A stretch of DNA of 64,000 bases from Flagellimonas flava (GCF_900129665.1 NZ_FQWL01000009.1:23501-87500), one strand, 5' to 3'; counted from the first letter of the stretch, positions 50,798-61,820 are shown. Notes: generated from the sequence alone by a model not told the origin. Program-made: numbers and translations.

Positions 50798-50830
50798 AAA
50801 AAACCTCCATTATTTTGGAGGTTTTTTCTT
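50798..50830 (-). terminator. Terminator between tRNA-Val and the LytTR gene
   Basis: AAAACCTCC (50800-50808) pairs with GGAGGTTTT (50817-50825) around an 8-base loop, with T runs in both directions. It ends the tRNA transcript. Confidence 0.85.
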
Positions 50831-50833
50831 TTG

Positions 50834-50908
50834 TGGGCCCTACTGGATTCGAACCAGTGACCCCCTGCTTGTAAGGCAGGTGCTCTGAACCAACTGAGCT
50901 AAGAGCCC
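50834..50908 (-). tRNA. tRNA-Val (anticodon TAC)
   Basis: A 75-base cloverleaf on the minus strand: acceptor GGGCTCT/AGGGCCC, D-stem GCTC/GAGC, anticodon stem CCTGC/GCAGG with loop CTTACAA, and T-arm ACTGG-TTCGAAT-CCAGT. The anticodon TAC reads valine. CCA is not encoded. Its 3' end faces that of the tRNA-Val at 47663. Confidence 0.95.
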
Positions 50909-50981
50909 CATTCCATTTACCAAATGGGAGTGCAAATATAGCACCATTTTTCATTTCCCAAAAAGAAAAAACACAAAATAT

Positions 50982-52193
50982 CTAAACTACTTCGGCAACC
51001 ACAAATGTACTTCCCCCAACAAAAATCAAATCATCCTTATCAGCGTTGCCAACAGCCCTTTTAAGTCCCTTTTCCACAGACTTAAAAACCTTTCCGTTCA
51101 GACCATTTTCCAATGCCAATTTTCTTAGCTTTTCAACTGCAAAACCCCTCGGCACATTGGGTTTCACAAAGTAATATATTCCATTCTTTGGAAAAAGGCC
51201 TAAAAGCTGCCCAACATTTTTGTCATCTACAAACCCAAGGACAATATGTAGCCTTTTTTCACTTTGCAGCTGTAATTGCTCAAGCACCAATTGAAGTCCT
51301 TCTCTGTTGTGTGCCGTATCACATATAATTGTGGGGTTCTTACCCAAAACCTGCCACCTCCCCAACATTCCCGTGTTTTTGACCACGTTTAAAAGGCCTT
51401 TTTTTATATGCTCCTCGGTCACCTTGAAGCCCTTTAGCTCCTTAATCGTTTCAACCACACCACCTATGTTCTTTTCTTGATAGCTGCCGAGCAAATCTGT
51501 TTGATATTTTGGAGTCGTAGCATCCTCCGCAAAAGTTATTCGTGCACTTTTTTGGGCTGCTATCAATTCGAAAATACCTCGAGTTTCCAATTGTCTTTCA
51601 CTGATTACAACAGGAACCCCTCTTTTAATGATGCCCGCCTTCTCCAATGCGATTTTTTCCAGGGTATCACCTAAAATCTGGGTATGATCTAATCCAATGT
51701 TCGTTATCAGGGAAACCTCTGGGTGTATAATGTTGGTTGAATCAAGTCGACCACCTAGGCCCACCTCTATAACAGCTATATCGACTTCTTCCATAGCAAA
51801 ATATTGGAAAGCCATCCCAACGGTCATTTCAAAAAAAGAGAGCTCGTGCTGTTCAAAAAAAGTCTTGCGGGATGCAACAAACTCTTTGACAAAGGCTTTT
51901 TCTATCTTTTTGCCATTGATTCTTATGCGCTCCCTAAAATCCTTTAAATGGGGCGAGGTATACAACCCCACTTTGTATCCGGCTTCCTGAAGAATTGAAG
52001 CCAGCATATGGCTGCTAGAACCCTTCCCATTGGTCCCGGCCACATGAATACTTTTAAATTTTTGGTGAGGGTTACCAAGCAAATCGGATAAATGAAGAAT
52101 GTTATCCAGTTTGTTCTTTAAAGCTAACGTCCCTTTTTGTTGATACATTGGAAGTCTTGAGAACATCCAATCCAGAGTTTCTTGGTACTTCAT
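50982..52193 (-). CDS. folC: Folylpolyglutamate/dihydrofolate synthase
   Basis: Mur-ligase-fold enzyme that makes dihydrofolate and adds glutamates to folates in the cytoplasm. The 403-residue protein has the P-loop GTNGKGSSSHML at residues 53-64, the folate-binding SPHLKDFRERIRING, the IEVGLGGRLDSTNI loop and the C-terminal ICDTAHNREGL. ATG 52193 gives MKYQETLDWMF; the frame above overlaps the tonB-like gene. It follows the TonB/ExbD/ExbB genes with a 4-base gap, so it is probably the last gene of that operon, a functionally unrelated partner. Confidence 0.95.
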   Translation of the reverse strand: MKYQETLDWMFSRLPMYQQKGTLALKNKLDNILHLSDLLGNPHQKFKSIHVAGTNGKGSSSHMLASILQEAGYKVGLYTSPHLKDFRERIRINGKKIEKAFVKEFVASRKTFFEQHELSFFEMTVGMAFQYFAMEEVDIAVIEVGLGGRLDSTNIIHPEVSLITNIGLDHTQILGDTLEKIALEKAGIIKRGVPVVISERQLETRGIFELIAAQKSARITFAEDATTPKYQTDLLGSYQEKNIGGVVETIKELKGFKVTEEHIKKGLLNVVKNTGMLGRWQVLGKNPTIICDTAHNREGLQLVLEQLQLQSEKRLHIVLGFVDDKNVGQLLGLFPKNGIYYFVKPNVPRGFAVEKLRKLALENGLNGKVFKSVEKGLKRAVGNADKDDLIFVGGSTFVVAEVV

Positions 52194-52197
52194 AGGA

Positions 52198-53079
52198 TTA
52201 CTGGCCAAGCTTAAAGTTGACCACCACAAAACCAATTTGGGATGTTGGTGCATTGGAATCGAGATTCCATTTGTGCAAGAAAGCTGTTTTCCTGGCTGGT
52301 TCCAATAGGCACGGGGCGTTGTTGGTAGTACCCTTTACTCCCGGGGTTGCCTTAACGACTTTCCCATTTCTATCCACTACAATACGGACCACCACGCGGC
52401 CGTCTTCATTGCATTCTTGCTGCACCTTACCCTTACGTACCAAAGAACGCCCATTTAACCCATAACCACCTGTGCCACTTCCACTTCCCGGTGCCCCGTA
52501 ATAGCTTGTGGCGTATGGATCGCCTCCTGGCTGTCCTTTATCACCTTGTTTATCATCGTCTCCTTCACTTCCGGTAGTCTTACCATCAGATTTTCCAATC
52601 CCTCCGATAAGCGCATCCAAACTCTTCTTTTTGGCTTCCTGTTCTTTCCTTTTCCGTTCTTCTTCCTGTTGTTTTTCCCGAGCTTTTCGGTCTGCCTCGG
52701 CCTTCGCCCTTTTTTGCGCTTCTTCAGCTTTTCTTTTTGCCTCCTTTTGCTGATTGATTCTAATTGTCTCCTCATTGTTCTGAGTGACAACTTTCTCCAC
52801 AGGCTCTTGGGGTGCTACTGGTTGTGATTCGGTCTGTTCTGGAACTGGCTCAGGAATTTCTTCGGATTGCACTTCCTTAGGTTCTGACCGTACTTTTTCT
52901 TTCGGCTGTACCTTTCCACTACCAAAATCCATCGTACCAAAATTGACCGCAATCCCATTTTCAATGGGCGGGTCCAAATAGGTAAGACCAATATAAAAAA
53001 GCAATAACAGGAGTGCGCTCAACAACAGTGTTGTGAGCGTAAAGGATTTTTTCTTGTGTCTCGTATCTAAAAATGACAT
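52198..53079 (-). CDS. TonB-like energy transducer
   Basis: A 293-residue protein with one N-terminal membrane segment (TLLLSALLLLLFYIGLTYL), a long charged, Pro/Glu/Lys-rich middle with a coiled-coil-like stretch (about 100-155), a glycine-rich linker and a C-terminal TonB-type domain (VQQECNEDGRVVVRIVVDRN, then FVVVNFKL). It passes proton-motive energy from the ExbB/ExbD motor to outer-membrane receptors such as the SusC and TonB receptors. Start overlaps the exbD stop by one base. Confidence 0.88.
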   Translation of the reverse strand: MSFLDTRHKKKSFTLTTLLLSALLLLLFYIGLTYLDPPIENGIAVNFGTMDFGSGKVQPKEKVRSEPKEVQSEEIPEPVPEQTESQPVAPQEPVEKVVTQNNEETIRINQQKEAKRKAEEAQKRAKAEADRKAREKQQEEERKRKEQEAKKKSLDALIGGIGKSDGKTTGSEGDDDKQGDKGQPGGDPYATSYYGAPGSGSGTGGYGLNGRSLVRKGKVQQECNEDGRVVVRIVVDRNGKVVKATPGVKGTTNNAPCLLEPARKTAFLHKWNLDSNAPTSQIGFVVVNFKLGQ

Positions 53080-53465
53080 TATTTTGGCCGCACAGCCAAG
53101 ATAACCTTGTAATTGTTTCTGTTGGCGATATCCATCACATTGACCGCTTCTTTAATGGCCACGCTTTGTTCCGCCCTTAGAATAATGGTAGGCTTTTCTT
53201 GTCCTTCAAGTGCCTTTTTTAGTTCAATTTCAATGTATTCTGCGCTTATCTGCTCGTTGTTCACATAATATTCCAAATCCTTGTTGATAGTCACTGAAAC
53301 ATTCTGTGTATTTGTTGATTTGCCTTTAGCCTTCGGTAATAATAAATCCAAGGCATTTGGTGCATTTGATGTCAGCATAAAGAATACCAACAACAAAAAC
53401 ACAATGTCTGTCATGGATGACATGCTAAATTCAGGACTTACCTTGTTTCTTCCCTTCAATTTCAT
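53079..53465 (-). CDS. exbD: ExbD/TolR family protein
   Basis: A 128-residue motor subunit with one membrane segment (MTDIVFLLLVFFMLTSN, residues 18-34) that carries the conserved aspartate in MTDIVF, and a small periplasmic domain (DLEYYVNNEQISAEYIEIEL, AVNVMDIANRNNYKVILAV). It works with ExbB to convert proton flow into energy for the TonB-like protein encoded next. Gap of 9 bases from exbB; one-base overlap with the tonB-like gene. Confidence 0.94.
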   Translation of the reverse strand: MKLKGRNKVSPEFSMSSMTDIVFLLLVFFMLTSNAPNALDLLLPKAKGKSTNTQNVSVTINKDLEYYVNNEQISAEYIEIELKKALEGQEKPTIILRAEQSVAIKEAVNVMDIANRNNYKVILAVRPK

Positions 53466-53474
53466 GCCGAACGA

Positions 53475-54167
53475 TTAGATAGGTTCATTCAACAAGTCCA
53501 AGAACTCAACAGCATTGGCTTCCATTTTGTGAACTACCTTATCGGTTCGGTTCACCAAATGATTGTATCCAATGTAGGCAATAATACCAACTACCAATCC
53601 GGCAACTGTGGTTGTCATGGCCGTATAGATACCGGACGCCAAGGATCCCATTTCCGCCTGACCGCCACTGCTCGCCATTTCATGGAAAGCTAAAATCATA
53701 CCGATTACAGTACCTAGAAACCCAATCATTGGAGCTGCCCCGGCAACCGTGGCCAAAACACTTACATTTTTCTCCAGTTTATACACCTCAAGTGTACCAG
53801 CGTTTTCAATGGCCGTATTGATATCATCCAACGGCTTGCCGATTCTTGAAACTCCTTTTTCGGTTAAACGAGCTACAGGTGAATCTGTTTGGGCGCAAAG
53901 TAATTTTGCAGCATCCAATTTTCCGTTCATGACATGGTCACGAATCTGGTTCATGAAGTTCTTATCAATTTTAGAAGCCGCCTTTATGGCAAAAATCCGC
54001 TCAAAATAAATATAGAGCGCTACAAAAAGCAGCACAAAAAGCACCATTATAATCACAATACTTCCTGTTCCCCCATTGACAATTAAGTCAATAACAGAAA
54101 GGGTTTTTTCTTCCGAAATAGATGCTGCTAAATCGGTCCCTTCCTCCAAATCTTGAAAAATAGTCAT
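53475..54167 (-). CDS. exbB: ExbB/MotA/TolQ proton channel protein
   Basis: A 230-residue inner-membrane proton channel subunit. Three membrane segments are visible: about 32-54 (GSIVIIMVLFVLLFVALYIY), then APMIGFLGTVIGMILAFHEM near 145 and YTAMTTTVAGLVVGIIAYIG near 185, the family signature pair. It is the first gene of the exbB-exbD-tonB-folC run. nhaD lies 57 bases upstream on the same strand, perhaps on a separate transcript. Confidence 0.94.
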   Translation of the reverse strand: MTIFQDLEEGTDLAASISEEKTLSVIDLIVNGGTGSIVIIMVLFVLLFVALYIYFERIFAIKAASKIDKNFMNQIRDHVMNGKLDAAKLLCAQTDSPVARLTEKGVSRIGKPLDDINTAIENAGTLEVYKLEKNVSVLATVAGAAPMIGFLGTVIGMILAFHEMASSGGQAEMGSLASGIYTAMTTTVAGLVVGIIAYIGYNHLVNRTDKVVHKMEANAVEFLDLLNEPI

Positions 54168-54224
54168 ATAAAATCCCCAATTTAAGTTGCAATAATAACG
54201 GAGATTTTTGAGCTAAAGTATTTT

Positions 54225-55610
54225 TCAGAAAAAATATCGCATGATAATGAAACAGATGGCTCCTGCAATGAATCCTATGAAAGCCAACCAAGCGATTTTT
54301 CGCAGATACCAAAAGAAGTCGATTTTTTCCATTCCCATGGCTACTACTCCCGCTGCGGAACCTATGATCAGCATACTCCCCCCAGTTCCTGCGGAATAAG
54401 CAATAAAGTGCCATAACGGATTGTCAATTGGCTCTGAGAACATGCCCAAACTGGCAGCCACCAGTGGAACATTATCAATAATTGCGGAACCTATTCCCAG
54501 AATAATAACCACAAGGTCGGACACCTCTGTTCCAGGAATTTCTGTCCCCAACAAGCCGATCCCTTGTTTTAGGGTTTCTGCAAAATTGAAGAGAAGTCCT
54601 AAGGACTCTAGGGCTGCAACGGCCATCAAAATACCCAAGAAGAAAAGAATACTCGGTAATTCAATTTTGGTCAACGCGCTATGTACAGGACTGTGATGCG
54701 AACTAGCATCACTCTCTGGATCCACAGATGATATGGTAATCTTGGAATTACTATAAATTTCAGCGAAAGTGGCCACCACCGCTAAAGACAACATCATTCC
54801 CACATAAGGCGGCAAATGCGTGATGGTTTTAAAAATCGGTACGAAGACAATAGCACCCAAGCCCAAATACAGCATTGTAGCTCCAAATTTCGACTTTGCC
54901 GGCGGATTCTCCTCCAAGTCTATTTCTCCCTTGAACGGCTCCAAAAACGAAGCGATAAAGGTAGGAACGAGCATACACACCAAAGAAGGCACTAATAAAT
55001 AACCAATTAGTTTTGCGGTTGTCACCTTGTTTCCAATCCACAACATAGTTGTGGTCACATCTCCAATCGGTGACCAAGCCCCTCCAGCATTTGCGGCGAT
55101 AATGATAAGACCTGCATACCAGATTCTCACATTTCTATCCCTTACTACCTTTTGCAAAATGGAAACCAAAACAATGGTAGCGGTAAGATTATCTATGATA
55201 GCAGAAAGGATGAAGGCCAAAAAGGCAAAAATCCAAAGGATTTTTCTTTTACTTCTTGTCTTTACGTATGACTTGATGGTGGCGAACCCATCGAAATAAT
55301 CAATGATTTCCACAATGGTCATGGCACCTAAAAGAAATACCAGAATTTCAGAGGTTTTCCCCAAATGATGCAATAAAGTTTCCTCCAGCATGTGCATTTT
55401 ATCCTCATGCCCCAAATCTCCAAAATTGTCCATCAGAGCATGCTTGCCGGAATCAAACCAAGTAGTAAACCCATCAATTCCAAAAGCCATCATGGCCCAA
55501 AGCACAGCCATCATGGCCAAAGCTGGGATAAGCTTATCAATCTTTAGGTTATGTTCAAGGGTAATGGCTAAATATCCAATGACAAAGATGGCAATCAGTA
55601 CGGTTTCCAT
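54225..55610 (-). CDS. nhaD: Na+/H+ antiporter NhaD
   Basis: Sodium/proton antiporter of the ArsB/NhaD ion-transporter superfamily, 461 residues with about 12 membrane segments. Seen: the conserved SAIIDNLTATIVLVSILQKV, the NAGGAWSPIGDVTTTMLW loop, the second SAIIDNVPLVAASL repeat and SAGTGGSMLIIGSAAGV near the end. The two antiparallel helix hairpins with S-A-x-x-D-N are the NhaD hallmark. It exports sodium in saline habitats, which fits a marine organism. Confidence 0.94.
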   Translation of the reverse strand: METVLIAIFVIGYLAITLEHNLKIDKLIPALAMMAVLWAMMAFGIDGFTTWFDSGKHALMDNFGDLGHEDKMHMLEETLLHHLGKTSEILVFLLGAMTIVEIIDYFDGFATIKSYVKTRSKRKILWIFAFLAFILSAIIDNLTATIVLVSILQKVVRDRNVRIWYAGLIIIAANAGGAWSPIGDVTTTMLWIGNKVTTAKLIGYLLVPSLVCMLVPTFIASFLEPFKGEIDLEENPPAKSKFGATMLYLGLGAIVFVPIFKTITHLPPYVGMMLSLAVVATFAEIYSNSKITISSVDPESDASSHHSPVHSALTKIELPSILFFLGILMAVAALESLGLLFNFAETLKQGIGLLGTEIPGTEVSDLVVIILGIGSAIIDNVPLVAASLGMFSEPIDNPLWHFIAYSAGTGGSMLIIGSAAGVVAMGMEKIDFFWYLRKIAWLAFIGFIAGAICFIIMRYFF

Positions 55611-55786
55611 AGAAAGTTGGTTTACGTGGTTGAAAATAAATTGTGCCCTTTAGGACACAACTATGCTGCTAAAGATATTCAAAATGACTTTTCCTTCATA
55701 ATCTTACCCTTATAAATGTGGCTAAAAAATTAAGGCAAATAATTTCTTTCAAGCTTTAATTAATTCTCATTTTAGTTGATTTTTCG

Positions 55787-55817
55787 TTGAAAAATAACCA
55801 GTTTAAGGCTATATTTG
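55787..55817 (+). promoter_or_regulatory. Two-part Bacteroidota promoter for the acyl-CoA dehydrogenase gene
   Basis: A TTG at 55787-55789 and TATATTTG at 55810-55817 are separated by 20 bases, an ideal -33/-7 spacing. The ATG follows 29 bases later. The clearest promoter in the window. Confidence 0.75.
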
Positions 55818-55846
55818 CACTGTTTTTTTAACTTATTCTCAATCCT

Positions 55847-56989
55847 ATGGAATTTTCACTTTCCGAAGAACAACTGATGATCCAACAAGCGGCCAAAGAT
55901 TTTGCACAAAATGAGTTGCTGCCAGGAGTAATAGAACGTGACGATGCCCAAAAATTCCCTTGGGATTTGGTTGAAAAAATGGGGGAGCTTGGATTCATGG
56001 GAATGATGGTGGATGAAAAGTACGGAGGTAGCGGATTGGACACCCTTTCCTATGTTCTGGCAATGGAGGAACTTTCCAAGATTGACGCATCCGCTTCCGT
56101 CATGGTATCAGTAAACAACTCCCTTGTATGTTGGGGATTGGAGACTTACGGCACCGAAGAACAAAAACAGAAATATCTTACCCGTCTTTCCACTGGTGAA
56201 ATTATCGGGGCTTTTTGTCTTTCCGAACCAGAGGCTGGCAGTGATGCAACCTCACAAAAAACAACAGCACTGGACAAAGGGGACCACTATATAATTAATG
56301 GTACCAAAAACTGGATTACCAATGGAAGTAAGGCCGAGGTATATCTGGTCATTGCCCAAACCGATATAGAAAAAGGCCACCGGGGTATAAACGCCCTAAT
56401 TGTGGAAAAGGGAATGGAAGGCTTTGAAATTGGTCCCAAAGAAAACAAACTCGGCATACGAGGAAGTGATACCCATTCACTTATCTTCAACGATGTAAAA
56501 GTTCCGAAGGAGAATCGAATTGGGGAAAACGGTTTTGGATTTAAGTTTGCCATGAAAACCCTAGCTGGCGGAAGAATTGGCATTGCGGCACAAGCATTGG
56601 GCATTGCCGCGGGCGCATACGAACTTTCCAAAAAATACGCCAAGGAACGAAAGGCTTTTGGAACCGAGATTGCCAATCATCAGGCCATTGCATTTAAACT
56701 GGCCGATATGCATACCAAAATTCAGGCAGCGCGTCATTTGGTGTATCAAGCCGCTTGCGATAAAGATTCCGGAAACGACTATACGCTTTCCGGCGCAATG
56801 GCGAAATTATATGCTTCCGAAGTGGCCATGGAAACAGCAGTTGAAGCAGTTCAAATTCATGGAGGAAATGGTTTTGTGAAGGATTACCATGTAGAACGAT
56901 TCATGCGCGACGCCAAAATCACACAGATCTATGAAGGCACATCCGAGATTCAAAAAATAGTTATTTCGAGGAGTATTTTAAAGGACTAA
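55847..56989 (+). CDS. Acyl-CoA dehydrogenase
   Basis: FAD enzyme of fatty-acid beta-oxidation or amino-acid breakdown: oxidises acyl-CoA to enoyl-CoA. The 380-residue protein has the FAD motif FCLSEPEAGSDA near residue 124, NGTKNWITNG near 150, GRIGIAAQALGIAAGAY near 238 and the catalytic glutamate 363 in IYEGTSEIQ. The short-chain type is likely by overall pattern, but chain length cannot be read from motifs. A single-gene transcript between a strong promoter and a weak terminator. Confidence 0.95.
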   Translation: MEFSLSEEQLMIQQAAKDFAQNELLPGVIERDDAQKFPWDLVEKMGELGFMGMMVDEKYGGSGLDTLSYVLAMEELSKIDASASVMVSVNNSLVCWGLETYGTEEQKQKYLTRLSTGEIIGAFCLSEPEAGSDATSQKTTALDKGDHYIINGTKNWITNGSKAEVYLVIAQTDIEKGHRGINALIVEKGMEGFEIGPKENKLGIRGSDTHSLIFNDVKVPKENRIGENGFGFKFAMKTLAGGRIGIAAQALGIAAGAYELSKKYAKERKAFGTEIANHQAIAFKLADMHTKIQAARHLVYQAACDKDSGNDYTLSGAMAKLYASEVAMETAVEAVQIHGGNGFVKDYHVERFMRDAKITQIYEGTSEIQKIVISRSILKD

Positions 56990-57006
56990 CATTTTACTAC
57001 CAAGAT

Positions 57007-57034
57007 AAACCCCGTTTTTTGCAGGGTTGTTTTT
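57007..57034 (+). terminator. Probable terminator after the acyl-CoA dehydrogenase gene
   Basis: AACCC (57008-57012) pairs with GGGTT (57024-57028) ahead of a T-rich stretch. The stem is short, so this is a modest candidate. Confidence 0.5.
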
Positions 57035-57256
57035 CAAAAGTATCATCAATTAAGACATCCACCCCTTTATTTTTATGCAAATCATTGGATTTATAGTGCA
57101 CATTACATATCATACCCCTGTTTTTTGAGAGGTAAACAGCATTCTTTGGATATATTTATCAGAATCACAATTTAATATTCTACATTTTTTCATTTTAAAT
57201 AATTTTTAACGTCCTAACACAAACGTTGCACTTTTAACTGCATTTCTCCAAAAAGC

Positions 57257-57288
57257 TTGATTTTTATTTATTGATTATGATATTTTTG
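57257..57288 (+). promoter_or_regulatory. Bacteroidota promoter for gltB
   Basis: A TTG at 57257-57259 is 21 bases before TATTTTTG at 57281-57288, which ends 13 bases before the gltB ATG. Confidence 0.6.
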
Positions 57289-57301
57289 AAGAAATACCAT
57301 A

Positions 57302-60300
57302 ATGATGAAGTTAGAGAAACAAGGTTTGTACCTACCCGAATTTGAGCACGATAACTGTGGTGCAGGTTTCATATGCAGCCTAAAAGGAAAGAAATCCAAT
57401 GACATCATTCATAAGGCTTTAGAGATCCTTGATAAATTGGAACACCGGGGAGCGGTAAGCTCGGATGGAAAAACAGGGGATGGAGCCGGTATTCTTATAG
57501 ATATACCACATGATTTTTTCATGGATGTTTGCAAGTTCGACCTTCCAGAGGCTGGATCCTATGCCGTAAGTAACGTGTTTCTCCCCCAAAAAGAAAATCA
57601 GCGCGACTTTTGCGTTTCTGTTCTCGAGGAAAATATAAAAAAACAAGGGCTAAAACTTTTGGGCTGGCGAAACGTCCCAGTGAACCGATCGGTACCAGGA
57701 AGAATTGCTTCAGAAACAGAGCCTTTCGTAAAGCAGATATTTGTTGGCAAAAACAAGGACTTGGATGATTTTCAGTTCAACCTAAAACTTTTTATTGCCA
57801 GAAAAATTACCGAGCATGCCATTATAAAAAGTAAACTCTCTCAAAGTCAGTTCTTTTATCTACCTAGCCTTTCCACTAAGATTATCATCTTCAAAGGTCT
57901 GCTGGTTCCCCAGGACATCAGTAGGTACTATGAAGATCTTTTAGACCCACGAGTAGTCACGCGTTTGGCTTTGGTGCACCAACGCTTTTCCACAAACACC
58001 TTCCCTACTTGGGATTTGGCCCAACCTTTTAGATATATGTGCCATAACGGGGAAATAAATACTCTCAGAGGCAACGTTTCAAGAATGCGATCTCGGGAAG
58101 AGCTATTAAAGAGCGATTGGTTTGGAGACGAAATCAAAGAAATTCTTCCAGTTGTCCTTCCAGGAAAATCGGATTCTGCCAGCATGGATATGGTCGTTGA
58201 ACTACTACTGATGACCGGACGTTCACTTCCAGAGGTTATGATGATGTTGGTTCCCGAAGCATGGGAAAAAAACACGGAAATGTCCGCATCCAAAAGGGCA
58301 TTCTACGAATACAACTCCTGTATGGTAGAACCTTGGGATGGTCCTGCCTCAATTCCCTTTACCGACGGAAATTATATTGGTGCCGTATTGGATAGAAATG
58401 GGCTTCGTCCCTCACGTTATTCAGTAACCAAAAAAGGCTATGTAATCATGTCTTCCGAAACTGGCGTGGTAGAGTTGGAACCGGAGGACATAGAGTTCCA
58501 TGGACGATTGGAACCCGGAAAGATGTTCCTTGTAAATATGGAAGAAGGTAGAATTGTCAATGATGAGGAGATAAAGGAGTCCATTGCTAAAAAACATCCC
58601 TATGAAAAATGGCTAAAGAACAATTTGGTACACCTTAAGGATATTCCTTATAACGATTGCCCAGTGTTTTATGGAGAATTCCCTCTGGAAACCCGCCGAT
58701 CTGCCTTTGGATATACCTTGGAGGATATCAATACCATAATCTTGCCCATGGCCAAAAATGGGAAAGAACCTATAGGCTCTATGGGATCAGACACCCCTAT
58801 CGCGGTGTTATCCGAACGGCCACAGCTTATCTACAATTACTTCAAGCAATTATTTGCACAAGTTACCAATCCTCCTTTGGATGGAATTCGCGAAGAGTTG
58901 ATCACCGATATAAGTCTCACCCTTGGTAGTGACCAAAATATATTCGATATCAACGAATTGCACTGCCGAAAGCTCAAAATTCAAAATCCAGTAATCTCCA
59001 AGGAAGATTTGGATAAGATAAAAAATCATGATGCAAGTCCAGACTACAAAGTAGTTTCCATTTCCATTCTCTACGAAATTGCCAAAGGCCACAATGGCCT
59101 TGAAGAAGCTTTGGACTCTATTTTACAGCAGGCTTCGGATGCCATAGATGATGGCACAAACATCATCATTCTTTCAGATCGAATGGTGAGCAGCGAAATG
59201 GCCGCCATTCCTGCTTTGTTGGCCTGTTCGTATGTAAACAGCGGCCTTAGTGTGATGGGCAAACGTTCTAAGCTCAGCATCATTGTCGAGTCCGCCGAAC
59301 CCCGCGAAGTGCATCACTTTGCCCTATTGTTTGGGTTTGGAGCCAGCGCAATCAATCCTTATTTGGTAAATGAGATCATTGGGGAGCAAATAGAAGAAAA
59401 CGATATTACGGAATACACTTTTGATGAAGCCATAAAAAACTATAACAAAGCCATTGGCAAGGGCATCTTAAAAGTGATGAACAAAATAGGAATCTCAACA
59501 TTGAACTCATATCGAGGTTCCCAATTATTCGAATGCATTGGTATCAATACCAAGGTGGTTGACAAATACTTTCCAAATACGCCAACACGTATTCAAGGGA
59601 TTGGTTTGTATGAGATTGAAAAGGAGATAGCAAAACGCCACAAAAAAGCATTCAAGAATCAGGAATTAGCAGCCAATCTGGATATTGAGATTGGTGGAGA
59701 GTACCGCTGGAGAAGGGATGGTGAAAAACACATGTTCAATCCATTAAGTATTGCCAAACTTCAGAAATCGGTGCGCAATAACGAGCCGGATACCTATAAA
59801 GAGTATTCCGAATTGGTGAATAAGCAGTCAAAAAGCTTAATGACTATCCGCGGATTGTTCGAGTTTTCAAATTACGATCCCATTCCGATTGAGGAAGTAG
59901 AACCGTGGACCGAAATTGTGAAGCGTTTTAAGACAGGAGCTATGTCTTATGGAAGCATTAGCAAAGAGGCTCATGAGAATCTGGCTATTGCCATGAACCG
60001 AATTGGTGGAAAAAGCAATTCTGGAGAAGGCGGGGAAGATTCGGCTCGTTTTTATAAAAATCAGACAGGCGACTGGAAGAACAGCGCCATCAAGCAGGTG
60101 GCCTCAGGTAGGTTTGGAGTCACCTCCAACTATTTGACCAACGCACAAGAAATACAGATAAAAATGGCACAAGGGGCCAAGCCTGGAGAAGGCGGCCAAT
60201 TACCTGGACCAAAGGTCAATCCAGCCATTGCCAAAACAAGAAATTCGACCCCCTATGTAGGATTGATTTCGCCTCCACCACATCACGATATTTATTCAAT

Positions 60301-61810
60301 TGAGGATTTATCCCAACTGATCTATGATTTAAAATCGGCGAACCGAGAGGCTCGAATCAATGTGAAACTGGTATCGGAAGTTGGTGTTGGTACCGTAGCC
60401 GCTGGAGTTTCCAAGGCCAAAGCGGATGTTATCCTCATATCAGGATATGATGGCGGTACCGGAGCATCTCCACTTACCTCTTTAAAACATGCGGGGCTCC
60501 CCTGGGAATTAGGAATTGCAGAAGCTCAGCAAACCTTGGTTTTAAATGATCTTAGAAATCGGGTGGTCTTGGAATGCGATGGACAACTAAAAACCGGAAG
60601 AGATGTGGCTATTGCCTGCCTATTGGGAGCCGAAGAATTTGGGTTTGCCACAGCACCTTTGGTAGCTTCTGGTTGCATCATGATGAGGGTTTGCCATTTG
60701 AATACCTGCCCTGTCGGAATAGCAACCCAAAATCCGGAGTTACGAAAAAAATTCAAAGGAAAGCCAGAGCACGTGGTCAACTATATGTATTTCGTAGCTC
60801 AGGAACTGCGTGAAATTATGGCCAAGCTTGGGTTTAGGACTGTTAACGAAATGGTTGGACAGGTTCAAAAACTAGATAGAAAAAAGGCAATAGCCCATTA
60901 TAAAGCGGCAGGCATCGACCTTACGCCCATTCTTTATCAAGTGGATGTGCAAGAGGGAACATTGTTCCACAACACTGAAAAACAGGTGCATAGCATTGAG
61001 GATTCCATTGAATTTGATATAATCGCCCAAGCCCATCCAGCCTTATTCCGAAAAGAAAAGATTTCGTTGGACTTCCCTATTTATAACACTGATCGAGCGG
61101 TGGGATCTATCATTAGCAATGAAATTTCCAAAATCTACGGAGCGGATGGTCTACCAGAAAATACACTGAAACTGAATTTCACGGGTTCCGCCGGACAGAG
61201 TTTCGGTGCCTTTGCCACCAAAGGACTTACCATGATAGTGAATGGAAACACCAATGATTATCTCGGAAAAGGGCTTTCTGGCGCCAAATTGGTGATTAAG
61301 GTGCCTTTTAAATCCACCATCAAACCTGAAGAGAACATCATAACAGGAAATGTAACACTCTACGGAGCCACTTCCGGAGAAGCCTATATCAACGGTAAGG
61401 CAGGTGAACGTTTTTGCGTTCGGAATTCAGGTGCCAAAGCTGTTGTAGAGGGTATAGGTGACCACGGCTGTGAATATATGACCGGAGGAGTAGCCGTTAT
61501 CTTGGGTTCGGTTGGAAGAAACTTCGGTGCAGGAATGAGTGGTGGCATCGCCTATGTCTTTGACAAGGACAATACTTTTGAAAAAAGATGCAATGGCGAG
61601 ACCTTGAATTTACTGTCAGTTGAAGAGGATAATGATATTAAGCAACTAAAGGAGCTTATTGAAAATCATTACAATGCTACTTTAAGTCCCCTTGCGCAGG
61701 ACATTTTGGAGAACTGGGAAGCGTATTTGCCAAAATTCATCAAGGTATTCCCTGAAGAATACAGACAAGCCCTAATACGATTGGAAAAAGAAAAATTGCA
61801 AACCTTATAA
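57302..61810 (+). CDS. gltB: Glutamate synthase, large subunit
   Basis: Makes glutamate from glutamine and 2-oxoglutarate. The 1502-residue protein is full length: an 18-residue propeptide before the glutaminase cysteine 19 (HDNCGAGF), the amidotransferase domain to about 430, a central domain, the FMN/synthase domain ([33 protein letters not shown]), a [3Fe-4S] cluster from cysteines 1125, 1131 and 1136, and a C-terminal beta-helix domain with repeated glycines. ATG at 57305 is an equally good start. gltD begins 10 bases after it. Confidence 0.97.
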   Translation: MMKLEKQGLYLPEFEHDNCGAGFICSLKGKKSNDIIHKALEILDKLEHRGAVSSDGKTGDGAGILIDIPHDFFMDVCKFDLPEAGSYAVSNVFLPQKENQRDFCVSVLEENIKKQGLKLLGWRNVPVNRSVPGRIASETEPFVKQIFVGKNKDLDDFQFNLKLFIARKITEHAIIKSKLSQSQFFYLPSLSTKIIIFKGLLVPQDISRYYEDLLDPRVVTRLALVHQRFSTNTFPTWDLAQPFRYMCHNGEINTLRGNVSRMRSREELLKSDWFGDEIKEILPVVLPGKSDSASMDMVVELLLMTGRSLPEVMMMLVPEAWEKNTEMSASKRAFYEYNSCMVEPWDGPASIPFTDGNYIGAVLDRNGLRPSRYSVTKKGYVIMSSETGVVELEPEDIEFHGRLEPGKMFLVNMEEGRIVNDEEIKESIAKKHPYEKWLKNNLVHLKDIPYNDCPVFYGEFPLETRRSAFGYTLEDINTIILPMAKNGKEPIGSMGSDTPIAVLSERPQLIYNYFKQLFAQVTNPPLDGIREELITDISLTLGSDQNIFDINELHCRKLKIQNPVISKEDLDKIKNHDASPDYKVVSISILYEIAKGHNGLEEALDSILQQASDAIDDGTNIIILSDRMVSSEMAAIPALLACSYVNSGLSVMGKRSKLSIIVESAEPREVHHFALLFGFGASAINPYLVNEIIGEQIEENDITEYTFDEAIKNYNKAIGKGILKVMNKIGISTLNSYRGSQLFECIGINTKVVDKYFPNTPTRIQGIGLYEIEKEIAKRHKKAFKNQELAANLDIEIGGEYRWRRDGEKHMFNPLSIAKLQKSVRNNEPDTYKEYSELVNKQSKSLMTIRGLFEFSNYDPIPIEEVEPWTEIVKRFKTGAMSYGSISKEAHENLAIAMNRIGGKSNSGEGGEDSARFYKNQTGDWKNSAIKQVASGRFGVTSNYLTNAQEIQIKMAQGAKPGEGGQLPGPKVNPAIAKTRNSTPYVGLISPPPHHDIYSIEDLSQLIYDLKSANREARINVKLVSEVGVGTVAAGVSKAKADVILISGYDGGTGASPLTSLKHAGLPWELGIAEAQQTLVLNDLRNRVVLECDGQLKTGRDVAIACLLGAEEFGFATAPLVASGCIMMRVCHLNTCPVGIATQNPELRKKFKGKPEHVVNYMYFVAQELREIMAKLGFRTVNEMVGQVQKLDRKKAIAHYKAAGIDLTPILYQVDVQEGTLFHNTEKQVHSIEDSIEFDIIAQAHPALFRKEKISLDFPIYNTDRAVGSIISNEISKIYGADGLPENTLKLNFTGSAGQSFGAFATKGLTMIVNGNTNDYLGKGLSGAKLVIKVPFKSTIKPEENIITGNVTLYGATSGEAYINGKAGERFCVRNSGAKAVVEGIGDHGCEYMTGGVAVILGSVGRNFGAGMSGGIAYVFDKDNTFEKRCNGETLNLLSVEEDNDIKQLKELIENHYNATLSPLAQDILENWEAYLPKFIKVFPEEYRQALIRLEKEKLQTL

Positions 61811-61820
61811 AACTTGAGCC

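Larger units (their letters stand above)
56990..57301. other. Intergenic gap before gltB
   Basis: A 312-base gap. It holds a weak hairpin terminator for the preceding gene (57007-57034) and, at its right end, the gltB promoter. The middle is AT-rich with no coding frame. Confidence 0.7.

Noticed and set aside
52455..52790. A basic 111-codon frame inside the tonB-like gene
   Set aside because: A frame-shifted reading of the charged, low-complexity middle of that gene; no start context or family.
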